NCBI GenBank assembly: GCA_963766995.1
Contig: CAVYCE010000002.1
Location: forward strand, 62,001-126,000
Direction of reading: 5' to 3'
Source: Bog-473 sp963766995
GTDB lineage: Bacteria; Actinomycetota; Acidimicrobiia; Acidimicrobiales; RAAP-2
Length of the DNA: 64,000 nt
Shown: one piece after another, positions 35,401 to 44,415 of the stretch
How positions within the stretch are numbered: the stretch's first letter is position 1
Layout of the letters: every line of letters starts with the position of its first letter
Notes under the pieces: model-generated
Databases searched by the model: none
Told to the model about the DNA's origin: nothing
The model's input: the letters and a program-made list of their open reading frames with translations, nothing else
Program-made: the position numbers and the translations under genes

Positions 35401-36957
35401 CTAGCGCAGGGCCAGTTGCCCCGGCACGATCGGCGCTGGAAGGGAAGTGGCCCCCATGAGCCAGCGGTCGACTGCGGCGGCGGCGGAACGCCCTTCGGCG
35501 ATGGCCCAGACGATGAGGCTCTGCCCCCGAGTCTGGTCCCCGCACACGAAGACGCCGTCGACGTCGGTGGCCCAAGACGAGTCCGCCGCCACCGAGCCGC
35601 GCTCGTTCAGAGATACGCCCAACTCCTCGATCACACCTTGGCGCTCGCTGCCAACAAATCCCATCGCGAGCAACACCAGCTCACAGGGAAGTTCGAACTC
35701 GCTCCCGGCCACCGGAGAGAACACGGGACGGCCGTCCTCGGACTTCATCTCCACTTCATGGCCCCGCAGGGCCCTCACGGCCCCCGCTCCGTCATCGACG
35801 AACTCGGTGGTGGTGACCGCGAACATGCGCTCCCCACCCTCCTCGTGGGCCGACGATGTGCGCAAAATGAGAGGCCACAATGGCCACGGATTCTCGGCCA
35901 GGCGGTCGCTGGGGGGCTCCGCCATAATCTCGAGCTGATGTACTGACGCTGCGCCCTGGCGATGCGCCGTGCCCAGGCAGTCGGCGCCGGTGTCGCCGCC
36001 ACCGATGATGATCACGTGCTTGCCCCGGGCTGAAATGGGCGACGCGTTGAGCGAGCCCTCCTGCACCAGGTTGGACGGCTTCAGGTATTCCATGGCCAGG
36101 TGAACACCGTTCAACGAGCGGCCCGGCACTGGCAGGTCCCGGGGCAAGGTGGCTCCACCGGCCAGCACCACGGCGTCGAACTCGGATCGCACCTCAAGAG
36201 CAGAGCGCACCACGACATCGGGACTGCAGGCCTTCCCCACGCCACGCTCATCGCCTGGCTCGACGCTGCCCTCGACCTCGACCTCGACCTCGACCACGGC
36301 GCCATCGCCAACAGACACGCCGCAGACAAAAGTGACGCCCTCGGCCTCCATTTGGGCCAGGCGCCGATCGAGCACGGCCTTCTCCATTTTGAATTCCGGA
36401 ATTCCGTAGCGCAGCAGGCCTCCGGGCTTCTCGGCCCGCTCGAATACCGTCACCGCATGGCCAGCACGGGCCAGCTGCTGTGCCACAGCCAGACCGGCCG
36501 GCCCTGATCCGATGACCGCCACCGACTTTCCGGTCGATGCCGATGCCGCATGAGGGGTGACCCATCCCTCAGACCAAGCCCGCTCCACAATCTCGTACTC
36601 GATCCGCTCGATGGTCACCGGCAACTCGTTAATGCCCAACACGCACGCCGCTTCACAAGGGGCAGGGCAGAGGCGTCCGGTGAACTCCGGAAAATTATTG
36701 GTGGCGTGTAGGCGCTCAATGGCGTCCGACCAATCGCCTCGATACACCAAGTCATTCCATTCGGGAATCAAGTTCCCCAGCGGACACCCGTCGTGGCAGA
36801 AGGGGATGCCGCAGTCCATGCAGCGGGCGCCCTGGTCCTGCGTCTGCTCCTCACCGAATGGCTCGTAGACCTCGCGCCAGTCGCGCAGACGCACCGACAC
36901 CGGCCGCCGGCGGGGCAACGAGCGGTCGAACTCCATAAACCCGGTCGGCTTACCCAC
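35401..36957 (-). CDS. gltD: Glutamate synthase small subunit
   Basis: A 518-residue FAD/NADPH protein. The N-terminus carries the 4Fe-4S cysteines (CMDCGIPFCHDGCP and CPAPCEAACV), AVIGSGPAGLAVAQQLAR binds FAD, and HVIIIGGGDTGADC binds NADPH. It feeds electrons to GltB to make glutamate from 2-oxoglutarate and glutamine. An insertion after residue 215 contains the run VEVEVEVE from four CTCGAC repeats (36271-36294) and a charged linker that usual GltD proteins lack. The GTG at 36957 overlaps the gltB end by eight bases; ATG at 36936 is an alternative. Confidence 0.92.
   Translation of the reverse strand: MGKPTGFMEFDRSLPRRRPVSVRLRDWREVYEPFGEEQTQDQGARCMDCGIPFCHDGCPLGNLIPEWNDLVYRGDWSDAIERLHATNNFPEFTGRLCPAPCEAACVLGINELPVTIERIEYEIVERAWSEGWVTPHAASASTGKSVAVIGSGPAGLAVAQQLARAGHAVTVFERAEKPGGLLRYGIPEFKMEKAVLDRRLAQMEAEGVTFVCGVSVGDGAVVEVEVEVEGSVEPGDERGVGKACSPDVVVRSALEVRSEFDAVVLAGGATLPRDLPVPGRSLNGVHLAMEYLKPSNLVQEGSLNASPISARGKHVIIIGGGDTGADCLGTAHRQGAASVHQLEIMAEPPSDRLAENPWPLWPLILRTSSAHEEGGERMFAVTTTEFVDDGAGAVRALRGHEVEMKSEDGRPVFSPVAGSEFELPCELVLLAMGFVGSERQGVIEELGVSLNERGSVAADSSWATDVDGVFVCGDQTRGQSLIVWAIAEGRSAAAAVDRWLMGATSLPAPIVPGQLALR
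36271..36294. repeat. Hexanucleotide repeat 4 x CTCGAC inside gltD
   Basis: Four perfect copies code for Val-Glu dipeptides at GltD residues 222-229. A single further copy lies at 36260-36265. Copy changes keep the frame. Confidence 0.85.
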
Positions 36958-39900
36958 GGGCGGCCACCTCCATCACGTATTCGTCAACGTTGCGACCCTC
37001 GGCCTCGGCCTGGCGGATGGCATCTTGTATGCGCCGGAAGTCGCGGGGCATGACCTTGACGAACTCGAGCGACTCCACCTCCCAGCTTTCGAGAAGCCGC
37101 TCGGCCACAGCCGAATCGGTCTCCAGACCATGGCGTTCAATCAGGGACCGCAACCAGAAACTGTCCTCGCCATCGAGTGGCTCAACGTCGACCAGGTCGA
37201 GGTTGACGCGCTGACCAAAGGTGCGGGTGGGGTCGTAGACGTAGGCGATGCCACCCGACATGCCGGCGGCAAAGTTACGGCCGGTCGGACCCAGCACGAC
37301 CACACGACCACCGGTCATGTACTCACACCCATGGTCACCCACGCCCTCGACCACGGCCACTGCACCGGAGTTCCGCACGCAGAAGCGTTCCCCCACCTGG
37401 CCCCGAATGAACACCTCGCCGGCCGTGGCCCCATACAGGATCACGTTGCCGGCAATGATCTGCTCCTCAGCCGCGAACACGGCCTCCACTGACGGACGCA
37501 GTACCAGGCGACCGCCACTGAGGCCCTTGCCGAAATAGTCGTTGGCGTCGCCGTAGAGGCGCATGGTCATGCCCCGAGGCACGAAGGCGCCAAAACTCTG
37601 TCCGGCCGAACCGGTGAAGGTCAGTGAGATCGTGTCGTCGGCCAACCCGGCCGCGCCGAAGCGCCGCGAAATCTCCGAACCCAACAAGGTGCCGACGGTG
37701 CGGTCCACGTTGGAAATCGGCAGGGACACCGAGACTGGGGTGCCCTCATTCAGTGCGGCGGCGCACTCCGTCATGAACTGATGATCGAGCGCCTTCTCGA
37801 GTCCATGGTCCTGGGCCACCGTCTGGTGACGAGGCATGTCGTCGGGCACATCCGGCAGGGCCAACACCGACGTCAGATCGAGGCCGGCCGCCTTCCAGTG
37901 GTCTACCGCTCCGTCCACGTTGAGCAGATCGACCCGACCCACGGCCTCCTCAATGGAGCGCAGCCCCAGCGAAGCCAACAGTTCTCGCACCTCTTCGGCG
38001 ATGTACTCGAAGAAGGTCTCGACGAACTCGGGCTTGCCGTTGAACTTGGCCCGTAACTCGGGCTTCTGGGTGGCGATGCCGACGGGACACGTATCGAGGT
38101 GGCAGACCCGCATCATGATGCAGCCGGACACCACCAACGGGGCGGTGGCAAAGCCGAACTCTTCGGCCCCGAGCAGGGCGCCGATCACCACGTCGCGCCC
38201 GGTCTTGAGCTGCCCATCCACCTGCACCACAATCCGGTCACGCAGACCGTTGGCCAGCAGCGTCTGCTGGGTCTCGGCTAGGCCGATCTCCCACGGGATG
38301 CCCGCGTGCTTCAACGACGTCAGTGGTGCCGCCCCGGTCCCGCCATCGTGGCCGGAAATAAGCACCACGTCCGAGTGGGCCTTGGCCACCCCGGCCGCCA
38401 CCGTCCCCACACCCACTTCGGCTACCAGCTTCACGTGCACACGGGCCGCCGGGTTGGACGACTTGAGGTCGTGGATCAGCTGGGCGATGTCCTCAATGGA
38501 ATAGATGTCGTGATGCGGCGGCGGTGAAATGAGTTCGACGCCGGGCGTGGTACCTCGAGTCCTGGCGATCCAGGGGAAGATCTTCCGGCCGGCCAACTGC
38601 CCGCCTTCGCCGGGCTTGGCCCCCTGCGAGATCTTGATCTGGATGTCGTCGGCATTGACCAGGTACTCACCGGTCACGCCAAAGCGACCGGACGCCACCT
38701 GCTTGATGGCACTCCGGCGCAGATCACCGTTGGCGTCGGGAGTGAACCGCACCGCGTCCTCACCACCCTCGCCTGTGTTGGACTTGCCGCCCAGACGATT
38801 CATGGCGATGGCCAAGTTCTCGTGCGCCTCGCCCGAAATCGATCCGTACGACATGGCTCCGGTAGAGAAGCGGGCCACGATGGCCGACACCGGCTCCACT
38901 TCTTCCAGCGGGATCGGTCCGCCAGCCGCCGGGCTCATGCGCATCAGGCCGCGCAGCGTGGCCAGTCGCTCGGACTGATCGTTTACCGCCGCCGTGTACT
39001 CCTTGAAGACGGAGTACTGCTTGGACCGCGTGGCGTGCTGCAGCTTGAACACCGTCTTCGGATTGAAGAGGTGGTACTCACCTTCGCGGCGCCATTGGTA
39101 CTCACCACCCACCTCTAGTTCTCGGTGGGCCCGCTCGGAAGGCCGGGGCTCATGGGCCGCACGATGGCGAGCCGATACCTCCGCCGCCAGCACCGAAAGG
39201 CCGATGCCACCGATGCGACTGGCCGTGCCAGTGAAGTACTCGTTGATCAGGGCGGAATCGAGACCGATGGCTTCGAAGACCTGGGCGCCCGTGTAGGAGG
39301 CCACGGTTGAGATGCCCATTTTGGACATGACCTTCAGTACGTTCTTGCAGGCCGCCTTGATGTAATTGCGTCGGGCCTGTCGGGGTGAAACGCCCTCCAG
39401 CAGCCCTTCGGCGATCATGTCGTCGATGCTCTCCAGCGCCAAGTACGGGTTGACCGCGGCGGCGCCATAACCGATCAAGAGGGCCATGTGGTGCACTTCG
39501 CGGGCGTCGCCCGTCTCCACCACCAAGCCGACCTGAGTCCGGGTCTTCTCCCGCACCAGATGGTGGTGCACGGCTGCCGTCAGCAAGAGGGAGGGGATGG
39601 GCGCCATGCTGTCGGTCGAGTTCCGGTCCGAAAGCACGATCACGTTGGCGCCATTGGCGATGGCCTCCGACACTCGGGACCGCACATCCTCAATGGCGCG
39701 AGCCAGCGCTTCTCCGCCGGCCACCGTGGGCGCACCGACCGTACCGGCGCCAGTGACATCGAAGAGGCCGTCAATGGAGAAGGCCTTGAAGCCCGGCGTC
39801 TCCCCGTGCTCGTTGACGTACATGAGCTTGGCTAGATCGTCGCGATCGATCACCGGCAGGGGTAACAGGATCTGGCGACATGATCCCTGCCCGGCATCGA

Positions 39901-41533
39901 GCAGATTCCCCTCCGGCCCGACCGTCGCGGCCAAGGAGGTCACCAGTTCCTCCCGAATCGCATCGAGAGGTGGGTTGGTCACCTGGGCGAACAACTGCGT
40001 GAAGTAGTCGTACAACAGGCGGGACCGATCCGACAGGACCGCAATGGCCGCGTCCGAACCCATGGAACCAATCGGCTCGCCTCCTGTGCGAGCCATCGGA
40101 GCCAGAATCACCCGCAGTTCCTCGGTGGTGTAGCCGAAGGTGCGCTGCTGGGCCACCACTCCCCCGTGTTGGGGGGTGAGCATGGAGCGGGTCGGGAGCT
40201 CGTCCAGGCGGATCTGGTCGGCGGCCAGCCACTGCTCGTAGGGGTGTTCCGCCGCCAGGGCGGTCTTGATCTCTTCGTCTTCAACCAAACGCCCCTGGGC
40301 CGTGTCGACCAGGAACATGCGACCCGGCTGCAACCGGCCCTTGCGCACAATCCGCTCCGGCGCGATGTCCAAGACACCGACCTCGCTGGCCATGACCACC
40401 AGGTCGTCGTCGGTCACCCAATAGCGAGCGGGGCGCAGGCCATTGCGGTCCAGCACGGCCCCCACCACGGTGCCGTCGGTGAAGGTCACGGCAGCCGGGC
40501 CGTCCCACGGCTCCATGAGGGATGCGTGGTAGCGGTAGAAGGCTCGTCGCTCCACGGTCATAGTGGTGTGGTTTTCCCAGGCCTCCGGGATCATCATCAG
40601 CACGGCGTGGGGCAGGGATCGTCCACCTAAGTGCAAGAGCTCGAGCACCTCATCGAAGCTGGCCGAGTCACTGGCCCCCGGGGTGCATACGGGGTAAATG
40701 CGCGACAAGTCGCCATCAATCAACGGCGTCGAGAGCAACGCCTCCCGAGCCCGCATCCAGTTCCGGTTGCCGGCCAAGGTGTTGATCTCGCCGTTGTGGG
40801 CCATGTAGCGGTAGGGATGGGCCAGGGGCCAACTCGGGAAGGTGTTGGTCGAAAAGCGGGAATGCACCAGGGCCAACCCGGACTCGAACAGCGGATCCCG
40901 GAGGTCGGGGAAGAACTGGCGTAGCTGCTCCGAGGTGAGCATCCCCTTGTACACAATGGTGCGAGCGGACAGCGACGGGAGGTACAGCCCGTCCACCGCA
41001 TGCTCGGCCCGCTTGCGCAGCACGAACGCCTTGCGGTCGAGCGCCAGGACATCGCCAGCTCCAGGCTCAGCACCAACGCCAGCCAAGGGAGCCACGAACA
41101 CCTGCTCAATCGGCGGCATGGCGGCCAGCGCCGACTCCCCCAACCCCTCGGATTCGACGGGTATGACCCGCCAACCCAGCACTCGCAGGCCCTCTTCGCC
41201 GGCCAAGGTCTCGAAGGTGCTCCGGGCCTTGGCCGCGTCATCACTGGCCATCGGCAAGAAAGCCAGACCAACGGCATAGCCACCCACATCGGGCAGCGAG
41301 AAGCCAGCCGCTTGGGCCGCCCCCACCAAGAATCGGTGTGGAATCTGGACCAGAATTCCCGCCCCGTCACCCGTCGACACTTCCGCACCCGAGGCGCCAC
41401 GATGGGCCAGGCGCTCCAGGACCGTGAGCCCCCGGTCCACAATGTCGTGATCCGGCCGCCCGTGCAGGTCCGCCACCATGCCGACACCACAGGCGTCGTG
41501 TTCGTATGCGGCGTCGTAGAGGCCGGTGGCCAT
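36950..41533 (-). CDS. gltB: Glutamate synthase large subunit
   Basis: A 1527-residue enzyme. The N-terminal amidotransferase becomes active when the 14-residue leader before Cys15 (EHDACGVGMVADLHG) is removed. The FMN and 3Fe-4S region has CIMMRVCHLDTCPVGIATQ, and a C-terminal beta-helix is rich in Gly. It makes two glutamates from glutamine and 2-oxoglutarate using electrons from GltD. The ATG at 41533 has GGAAGGA six bases upstream; a longer frame to 41683 is not family-like and would run into the thiO promoter. Confidence 0.95.
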   Translation of the reverse strand: MATGLYDAAYEHDACGVGMVADLHGRPDHDIVDRGLTVLERLAHRGASGAEVSTGDGAGILVQIPHRFLVGAAQAAGFSLPDVGGYAVGLAFLPMASDDAAKARSTFETLAGEEGLRVLGWRVIPVESEGLGESALAAMPPIEQVFVAPLAGVGAEPGAGDVLALDRKAFVLRKRAEHAVDGLYLPSLSARTIVYKGMLTSEQLRQFFPDLRDPLFESGLALVHSRFSTNTFPSWPLAHPYRYMAHNGEINTLAGNRNWMRAREALLSTPLIDGDLSRIYPVCTPGASDSASFDEVLELLHLGGRSLPHAVLMMIPEAWENHTTMTVERRAFYRYHASLMEPWDGPAAVTFTDGTVVGAVLDRNGLRPARYWVTDDDLVVMASEVGVLDIAPERIVRKGRLQPGRMFLVDTAQGRLVEDEEIKTALAAEHPYEQWLAADQIRLDELPTRSMLTPQHGGVVAQQRTFGYTTEELRVILAPMARTGGEPIGSMGSDAAIAVLSDRSRLLYDYFTQLFAQVTNPPLDAIREELVTSLAATVGPEGNLLDAGQGSCRQILLPLPVIDRDDLAKLMYVNEHGETPGFKAFSIDGLFDVTGAGTVGAPTVAGGEALARAIEDVRSRVSEAIANGANVIVLSDRNSTDSMAPIPSLLLTAAVHHHLVREKTRTQVGLVVETGDAREVHHMALLIGYGAAAVNPYLALESIDDMIAEGLLEGVSPRQARRNYIKAACKNVLKVMSKMGISTVASYTGAQVFEAIGLDSALINEYFTGTASRIGGIGLSVLAAEVSARHRAAHEPRPSERAHRELEVGGEYQWRREGEYHLFNPKTVFKLQHATRSKQYSVFKEYTAAVNDQSERLATLRGLMRMSPAAGGPIPLEEVEPVSAIVARFSTGAMSYGSISGEAHENLAIAMNRLGGKSNTGEGGEDAVRFTPDANGDLRRSAIKQVASGRFGVTGEYLVNADDIQIKISQGAKPGEGGQLAGRKIFPWIARTRGTTPGVELISPPPHHDIYSIEDIAQLIHDLKSSNPAARVHVKLVAEVGVGTVAAGVAKAHSDVVLISGHDGGTGAAPLTSLKHAGIPWEIGLAETQQTLLANGLRDRIVVQVDGQLKTGRDVVIGALLGAEEFGFATAPLVVSGCIMMRVCHLDTCPVGIATQKPELRAKFNGKPEFVETFFEYIAEEVRELLASLGLRSIEEAVGRVDLLNVDGAVDHWKAAGLDLTSVLALPDVPDDMPRHQTVAQDHGLEKALDHQFMTECAAALNEGTPVSVSLPISNVDRTVGTLLGSEISRRFGAAGLADDTISLTFTGSAGQSFGAFVPRGMTMRLYGDANDYFGKGLSGGRLVLRPSVEAVFAAEEQIIAGNVILYGATAGEVFIRGQVGERFCVRNSGAVAVVEGVGDHGCEYMTGGRVVVLGPTGRNFAAGMSGGIAYVYDPTRTFGQRVNLDLVDVEPLDGEDSFWLRSLIERHGLETDSAVAERLLESWEVESLEFVKVMPRDFRRIQDAIRQAEAEGRNVDEYVMEVAARG

Positions 41534-41632
41534 AGCGTCCTTCCGAATAGGCGGCCCTAGGAGCCGGCAGTGCGAATAACCGGGACGGCGCTGGCCCAGA
41601 TGCGGAAAGGACAGGATACACGACCACCCTCG

Positions 41633-41638
41633 TAGGCT
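41633..41638 (+). promoter_or_regulatory. -10 box (TAGGCT) of thiO
   Basis: TAGGCT ends 7 bases before the thiO ATG at 41646, with no room for a ribosome site in a leader. Confidence 0.45.
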
Positions 41639-41645
41639 GGACGCA

Positions 41646-42734
41646 ATGCAGGCACGGATCACGGTGGTGGGTGGCGGTGTCATCGGCCTGTCATGTGCCT
41701 GGCAGCTGGCCGAACGGGGTCACGCGGTCACCCTGGTGGCGCCCGACGCTGGCCACGACGGAGCCTCGTGGGTCGCCGCCGGGATGTTGGCGCCGGTCAC
41801 CGAGGTCCAGTTCGGTGAGTCGGCTCTGACCAACCTCCTTCTCGAGGCGGCCGGCCACTGGAAGGCGTTCGCCCACGACCTTGAGCGCCGCGCCGACATG
41901 TCCATCGGTCACAACGAGTCGGGGACCCTCACGCTCGCCCTCGATCCCTCCGACAAGGCCTCCCTCGACGATCTCCTGGCCTACCAGCACCGCTTGGGCT
42001 GCGTGGCCCACGTCAAAACCGGATCCCAATGCCGCGAGATGGAGCCAGCGCTGTCAGCCATGGTGCGCTCCGGCATTGAGGTGCCCGGGGATCATCAGGT
42101 GGACAATCGAGCCCTTTTGGCCGCCCTGACTCGAGCTGCCGCCACCGTCGGCGTGACCCTCAGTGCCGGCACCGTCACACAGATTGACGCCCCCGGCACA
42201 GTGACCCTTTCTGGGGGGAACCGAATTTCCTCTGACTGCATCCTCCTGGCGGCCGGAGTCGGCACCACTTCCATCGACGGCCTCGAAGGCGCCGGGCTGC
42301 CCGAGATCCGACCGGTCAAGGGCCATATCCTTCGTCTCGGACCTGGCCCCCACGGCATCCCGCTCCGCCGGACAGTCCGGGGACTCATCCATGGCCGATC
42401 CATCTATCTGGTCCCTCGAACCGATGGGAGTGTGGTGGTGGGAGCGACCGTCGAAGAACGCGGCGACGACCTGTCGGTGCAGGCCGGAGCTATCCATCAG
42501 CTGCTCGCCGATGCCCGGGAACTGGTACCTGGCGTGGACGAGATGACGCTGCTCGAATCGGCCACCGGCTTGCGCCCGGCCACCGCCGACAATCTGCCCT
42601 GCATCGGCTGGACCCGATTGCCCGGCGTGGCGGTGGCCTGCGGCCACTACCGAAACGGCATGTTGCTGGCTCCTCTCACCGCGGCCACCATCACTGCCCT
42701 CATGGATGATCAGAACAGCCCATGTCGACCCTGA
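41646..42734 (+). CDS. thiO: Glycine oxidase ThiO
   Basis: A 362-residue FAD protein of the D-amino-acid oxidase family. VVGGGVIGLSCAWQLAERGH binds FAD, ASWVAAGMLAP matches the ThiO flavin-side motif, and CGHYRNGMLLAPLTA is the conserved C-terminus. It oxidises glycine to dehydroglycine for the thiazole half of thiamine. thiS overlaps its end by 13 bases, which supports the call. thiG, usually next, is absent here. Confidence 0.9.
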   Translation: MQARITVVGGGVIGLSCAWQLAERGHAVTLVAPDAGHDGASWVAAGMLAPVTEVQFGESALTNLLLEAAGHWKAFAHDLERRADMSIGHNESGTLTLALDPSDKASLDDLLAYQHRLGCVAHVKTGSQCREMEPALSAMVRSGIEVPGDHQVDNRALLAALTRAAATVGVTLSAGTVTQIDAPGTVTLSGGNRISSDCILLAAGVGTTSIDGLEGAGLPEIRPVKGHILRLGPGPHGIPLRRTVRGLIHGRSIYLVPRTDGSVVVGATVEERGDDLSVQAGAIHQLLADARELVPGVDEMTLLESATGLRPATADNLPCIGWTRLPGVAVACGHYRNGMLLAPLTAATITALMDDQNSPCRP

Positions 42735-42937
42735 GTCTCCTGGTCAACGGCCAACTGGCGCACCTGCCGAGCGGCTCCACCATCGCCGACGTCGTGGCCT
42801 CGCTTACCGACTGCTCTGACCCAAAGGGGGTGGCAGTGGCGGTGGATCGATGCGTCGTGCCCCGTTCCCTGTGGTCCACCACCGCCGCCACCGAAGGATC
42901 GGCCATAGAGATCGTCACCGCCGCGGCGGGTGGCTAG
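42722..42937 (+). CDS. thiS: Sulfur carrier protein ThiS
   Basis: A 71-residue ubiquitin-like protein. It begins STLSLLVNGQ, has VAVAVDRCVVPRSLW and ends in the required Gly-Gly (TAAAGG). The C-terminal glycine is thiocarboxylated and delivers sulfur to the thiazole synthase ThiG. ATG at 42722 lies inside the end of thiO. The stop codon lies within the -10 box of the next gene. Confidence 0.92.
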   Translation: MSTLSLLVNGQLAHLPSGSTIADVVASLTDCSDPKGVAVAVDRCVVPRSLWSTTAATEGSAIEIVTAAAGG

Positions 42938-42940
42938 CCT
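42935..42940 (+). promoter_or_regulatory. -10 box (TAGCCT) of the patatin-like gene
   Basis: TAGCCT ends exactly 6 bases before ATG at 42947 and uses the thiS stop codon as its first three bases. Confidence 0.45.
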
Positions 42941-42946
42941 CGTGCC

Positions 42947-44404
42947 ATGACCGATGCATCTCTCGCAGGTCCCACCGCGTTCGTCCTGGCTGGCGGTGGC
43001 ACCAAAGGCTCCTTCGAAGTCGGCGCCCTGCAATATCTCATCGATACCGAGCGCATCATCCCCGACGTGGTGACTGCCACCTCAGCCGGCGCAGTGGCAG
43101 CAGCCGTGCTGGCGCAGGCTCGAACGCACGATGAGTTCAGCCAGCGCGTGCAGGAGATTGAGGACGACATCCTGGCCATGACCCGCACCGAACACGTCTT
43201 CGGCCAACAGGACTGGCTGCGGGCACTCGAAGGGACATCGCTGGGCGGCGCTATTCAATTCGCGCTCACCGAAGGGACCCGTCCGGCTCTGCCGGCGCTT
43301 TCCACCGATGGTGGCGAGGGCAACAGCGATGTTCCCGACGTTTCACCCCGGGCCCGTAAGCGGGCCGACAAGCGCTCTCGCCGCGAACGCCGCCGCAAGG
43401 CCGTGCGCATGACTGCGGGTGCGGCCCATCGACTGCCCAAGGCCCGCCGCAAACTGCGCACCAGCGGCAACGCCGTCTTGAACCTCGATCCGCTGGGCGA
43501 CGCCCTGCGCAACGGCGGGCAGAGCGGCATCCGCCCCATCAACCCCGCCCTGATCAACCGGCCTGGCCTCCAGCTGCGCCTCGCGGTCACTGCACTGCGA
43601 GCCGGCATCTTGCGCTACATCACCGAAGACGGGACCATCGTCGAGGAAGACGCCATGACCCCGGCCCTTGGTGCCGCATCGGGTCCGGTGGAGTTCATTG
43701 AGGGGGTGTTGGCTTCGGCCAGCGTGCCCCTGGTCTTCCCTCCGAGACATCTGGCCGACGACGACTATGTCGATGGCGGCGTGCTCCAGGTCATCCCCGT
43801 CCGGGCCGCGGTGCAGCTGGGAGCCACCCGCATCATTGCCATCGTGGCCATGCCCCTTCATGTGGCCCGCGACGAGCGTGATTTCGTGGACGGCCCTGCT
43901 GCCAATATCGGCCTACGGGCCATGGGCATGATTGAGCTGGCCGACCGTCAACGGGAGAACTTGGCTGTCTTGCGACCGGTCGGCACCACGCTGCACACCA
44001 TCGATCCCGTGGTGGACGTAGTGGGACTGTTCGAAGTCCAGCCCGGACTCCTCCGCATCAACAAGGACTACGGATGGCTGCGAGCGGCCGACGTCATGGC
44101 CGAAGGTGACGCCACCCTGCTGGCCGACCTAGCGGCCGAAACCCATCGTCTGGCTGAGGCCCGACTGAGAGCCTGGCACTTGGAGGAAACGCTGTGGCAG
44201 TCGCGACGCGTCAACACCAACGAGCATGCCGGCACCTTCGCGTTGCTGCGCGATCTCAAGACTCGGATTTACGAACTAGCCGATCGGCGCAAGCAACTTG
44301 GTTTTCCGATTCAGGACGGCTGTGACTCCTGGTGGACTGAATACGAAGTCCACGGCGGTCTTCGCCCGGTGAATCTGCCCGCCAGCCCCACCATTCGTCC
44401 CTAG
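42947..44404 (+). CDS. Patatin-like phospholipase with a basic insert
   Basis: A 485-residue protein. The oxyanion motif LAGGGTKGSFEVGAL is at residues 14-28, the nucleophile is Ser46 in TATSAGAV, and the dyad Asp is in YVDGGV (Asp276). The usual GxSxG reads A-T-S-A-G here. Residues 134-171 are an unusual Arg/Lys-rich stretch (RARKRADKRSRRERRRKAVR) that splits the domain and could bind acidic lipid or nucleic acid. Patatins cleave lipid acyl esters. The ATG follows a leaderless-type box. Confidence 0.85.
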   Translation: MTDASLAGPTAFVLAGGGTKGSFEVGALQYLIDTERIIPDVVTATSAGAVAAAVLAQARTHDEFSQRVQEIEDDILAMTRTEHVFGQQDWLRALEGTSLGGAIQFALTEGTRPALPALSTDGGEGNSDVPDVSPRARKRADKRSRRERRRKAVRMTAGAAHRLPKARRKLRTSGNAVLNLDPLGDALRNGGQSGIRPINPALINRPGLQLRLAVTALRAGILRYITEDGTIVEEDAMTPALGAASGPVEFIEGVLASASVPLVFPPRHLADDDYVDGGVLQVIPVRAAVQLGATRIIAIVAMPLHVARDERDFVDGPAANIGLRAMGMIELADRQRENLAVLRPVGTTLHTIDPVVDVVGLFEVQPGLLRINKDYGWLRAADVMAEGDATLLADLAAETHRLAEARLRAWHLEETLWQSRRVNTNEHAGTFALLRDLKTRIYELADRRKQLGFPIQDGCDSWWTEYEVHGGLRPVNLPASPTIRP

Positions 44405-44415
44405 GCAACTTCGCC

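Noticed and set aside
36950..41683. GltB start at 41683
   Set aside because: The 50 extra residues are not part of the amidotransferase leader and would cover the thiO -10 box; ATG at 41533 has a good ribosome site and places Cys15 correctly.
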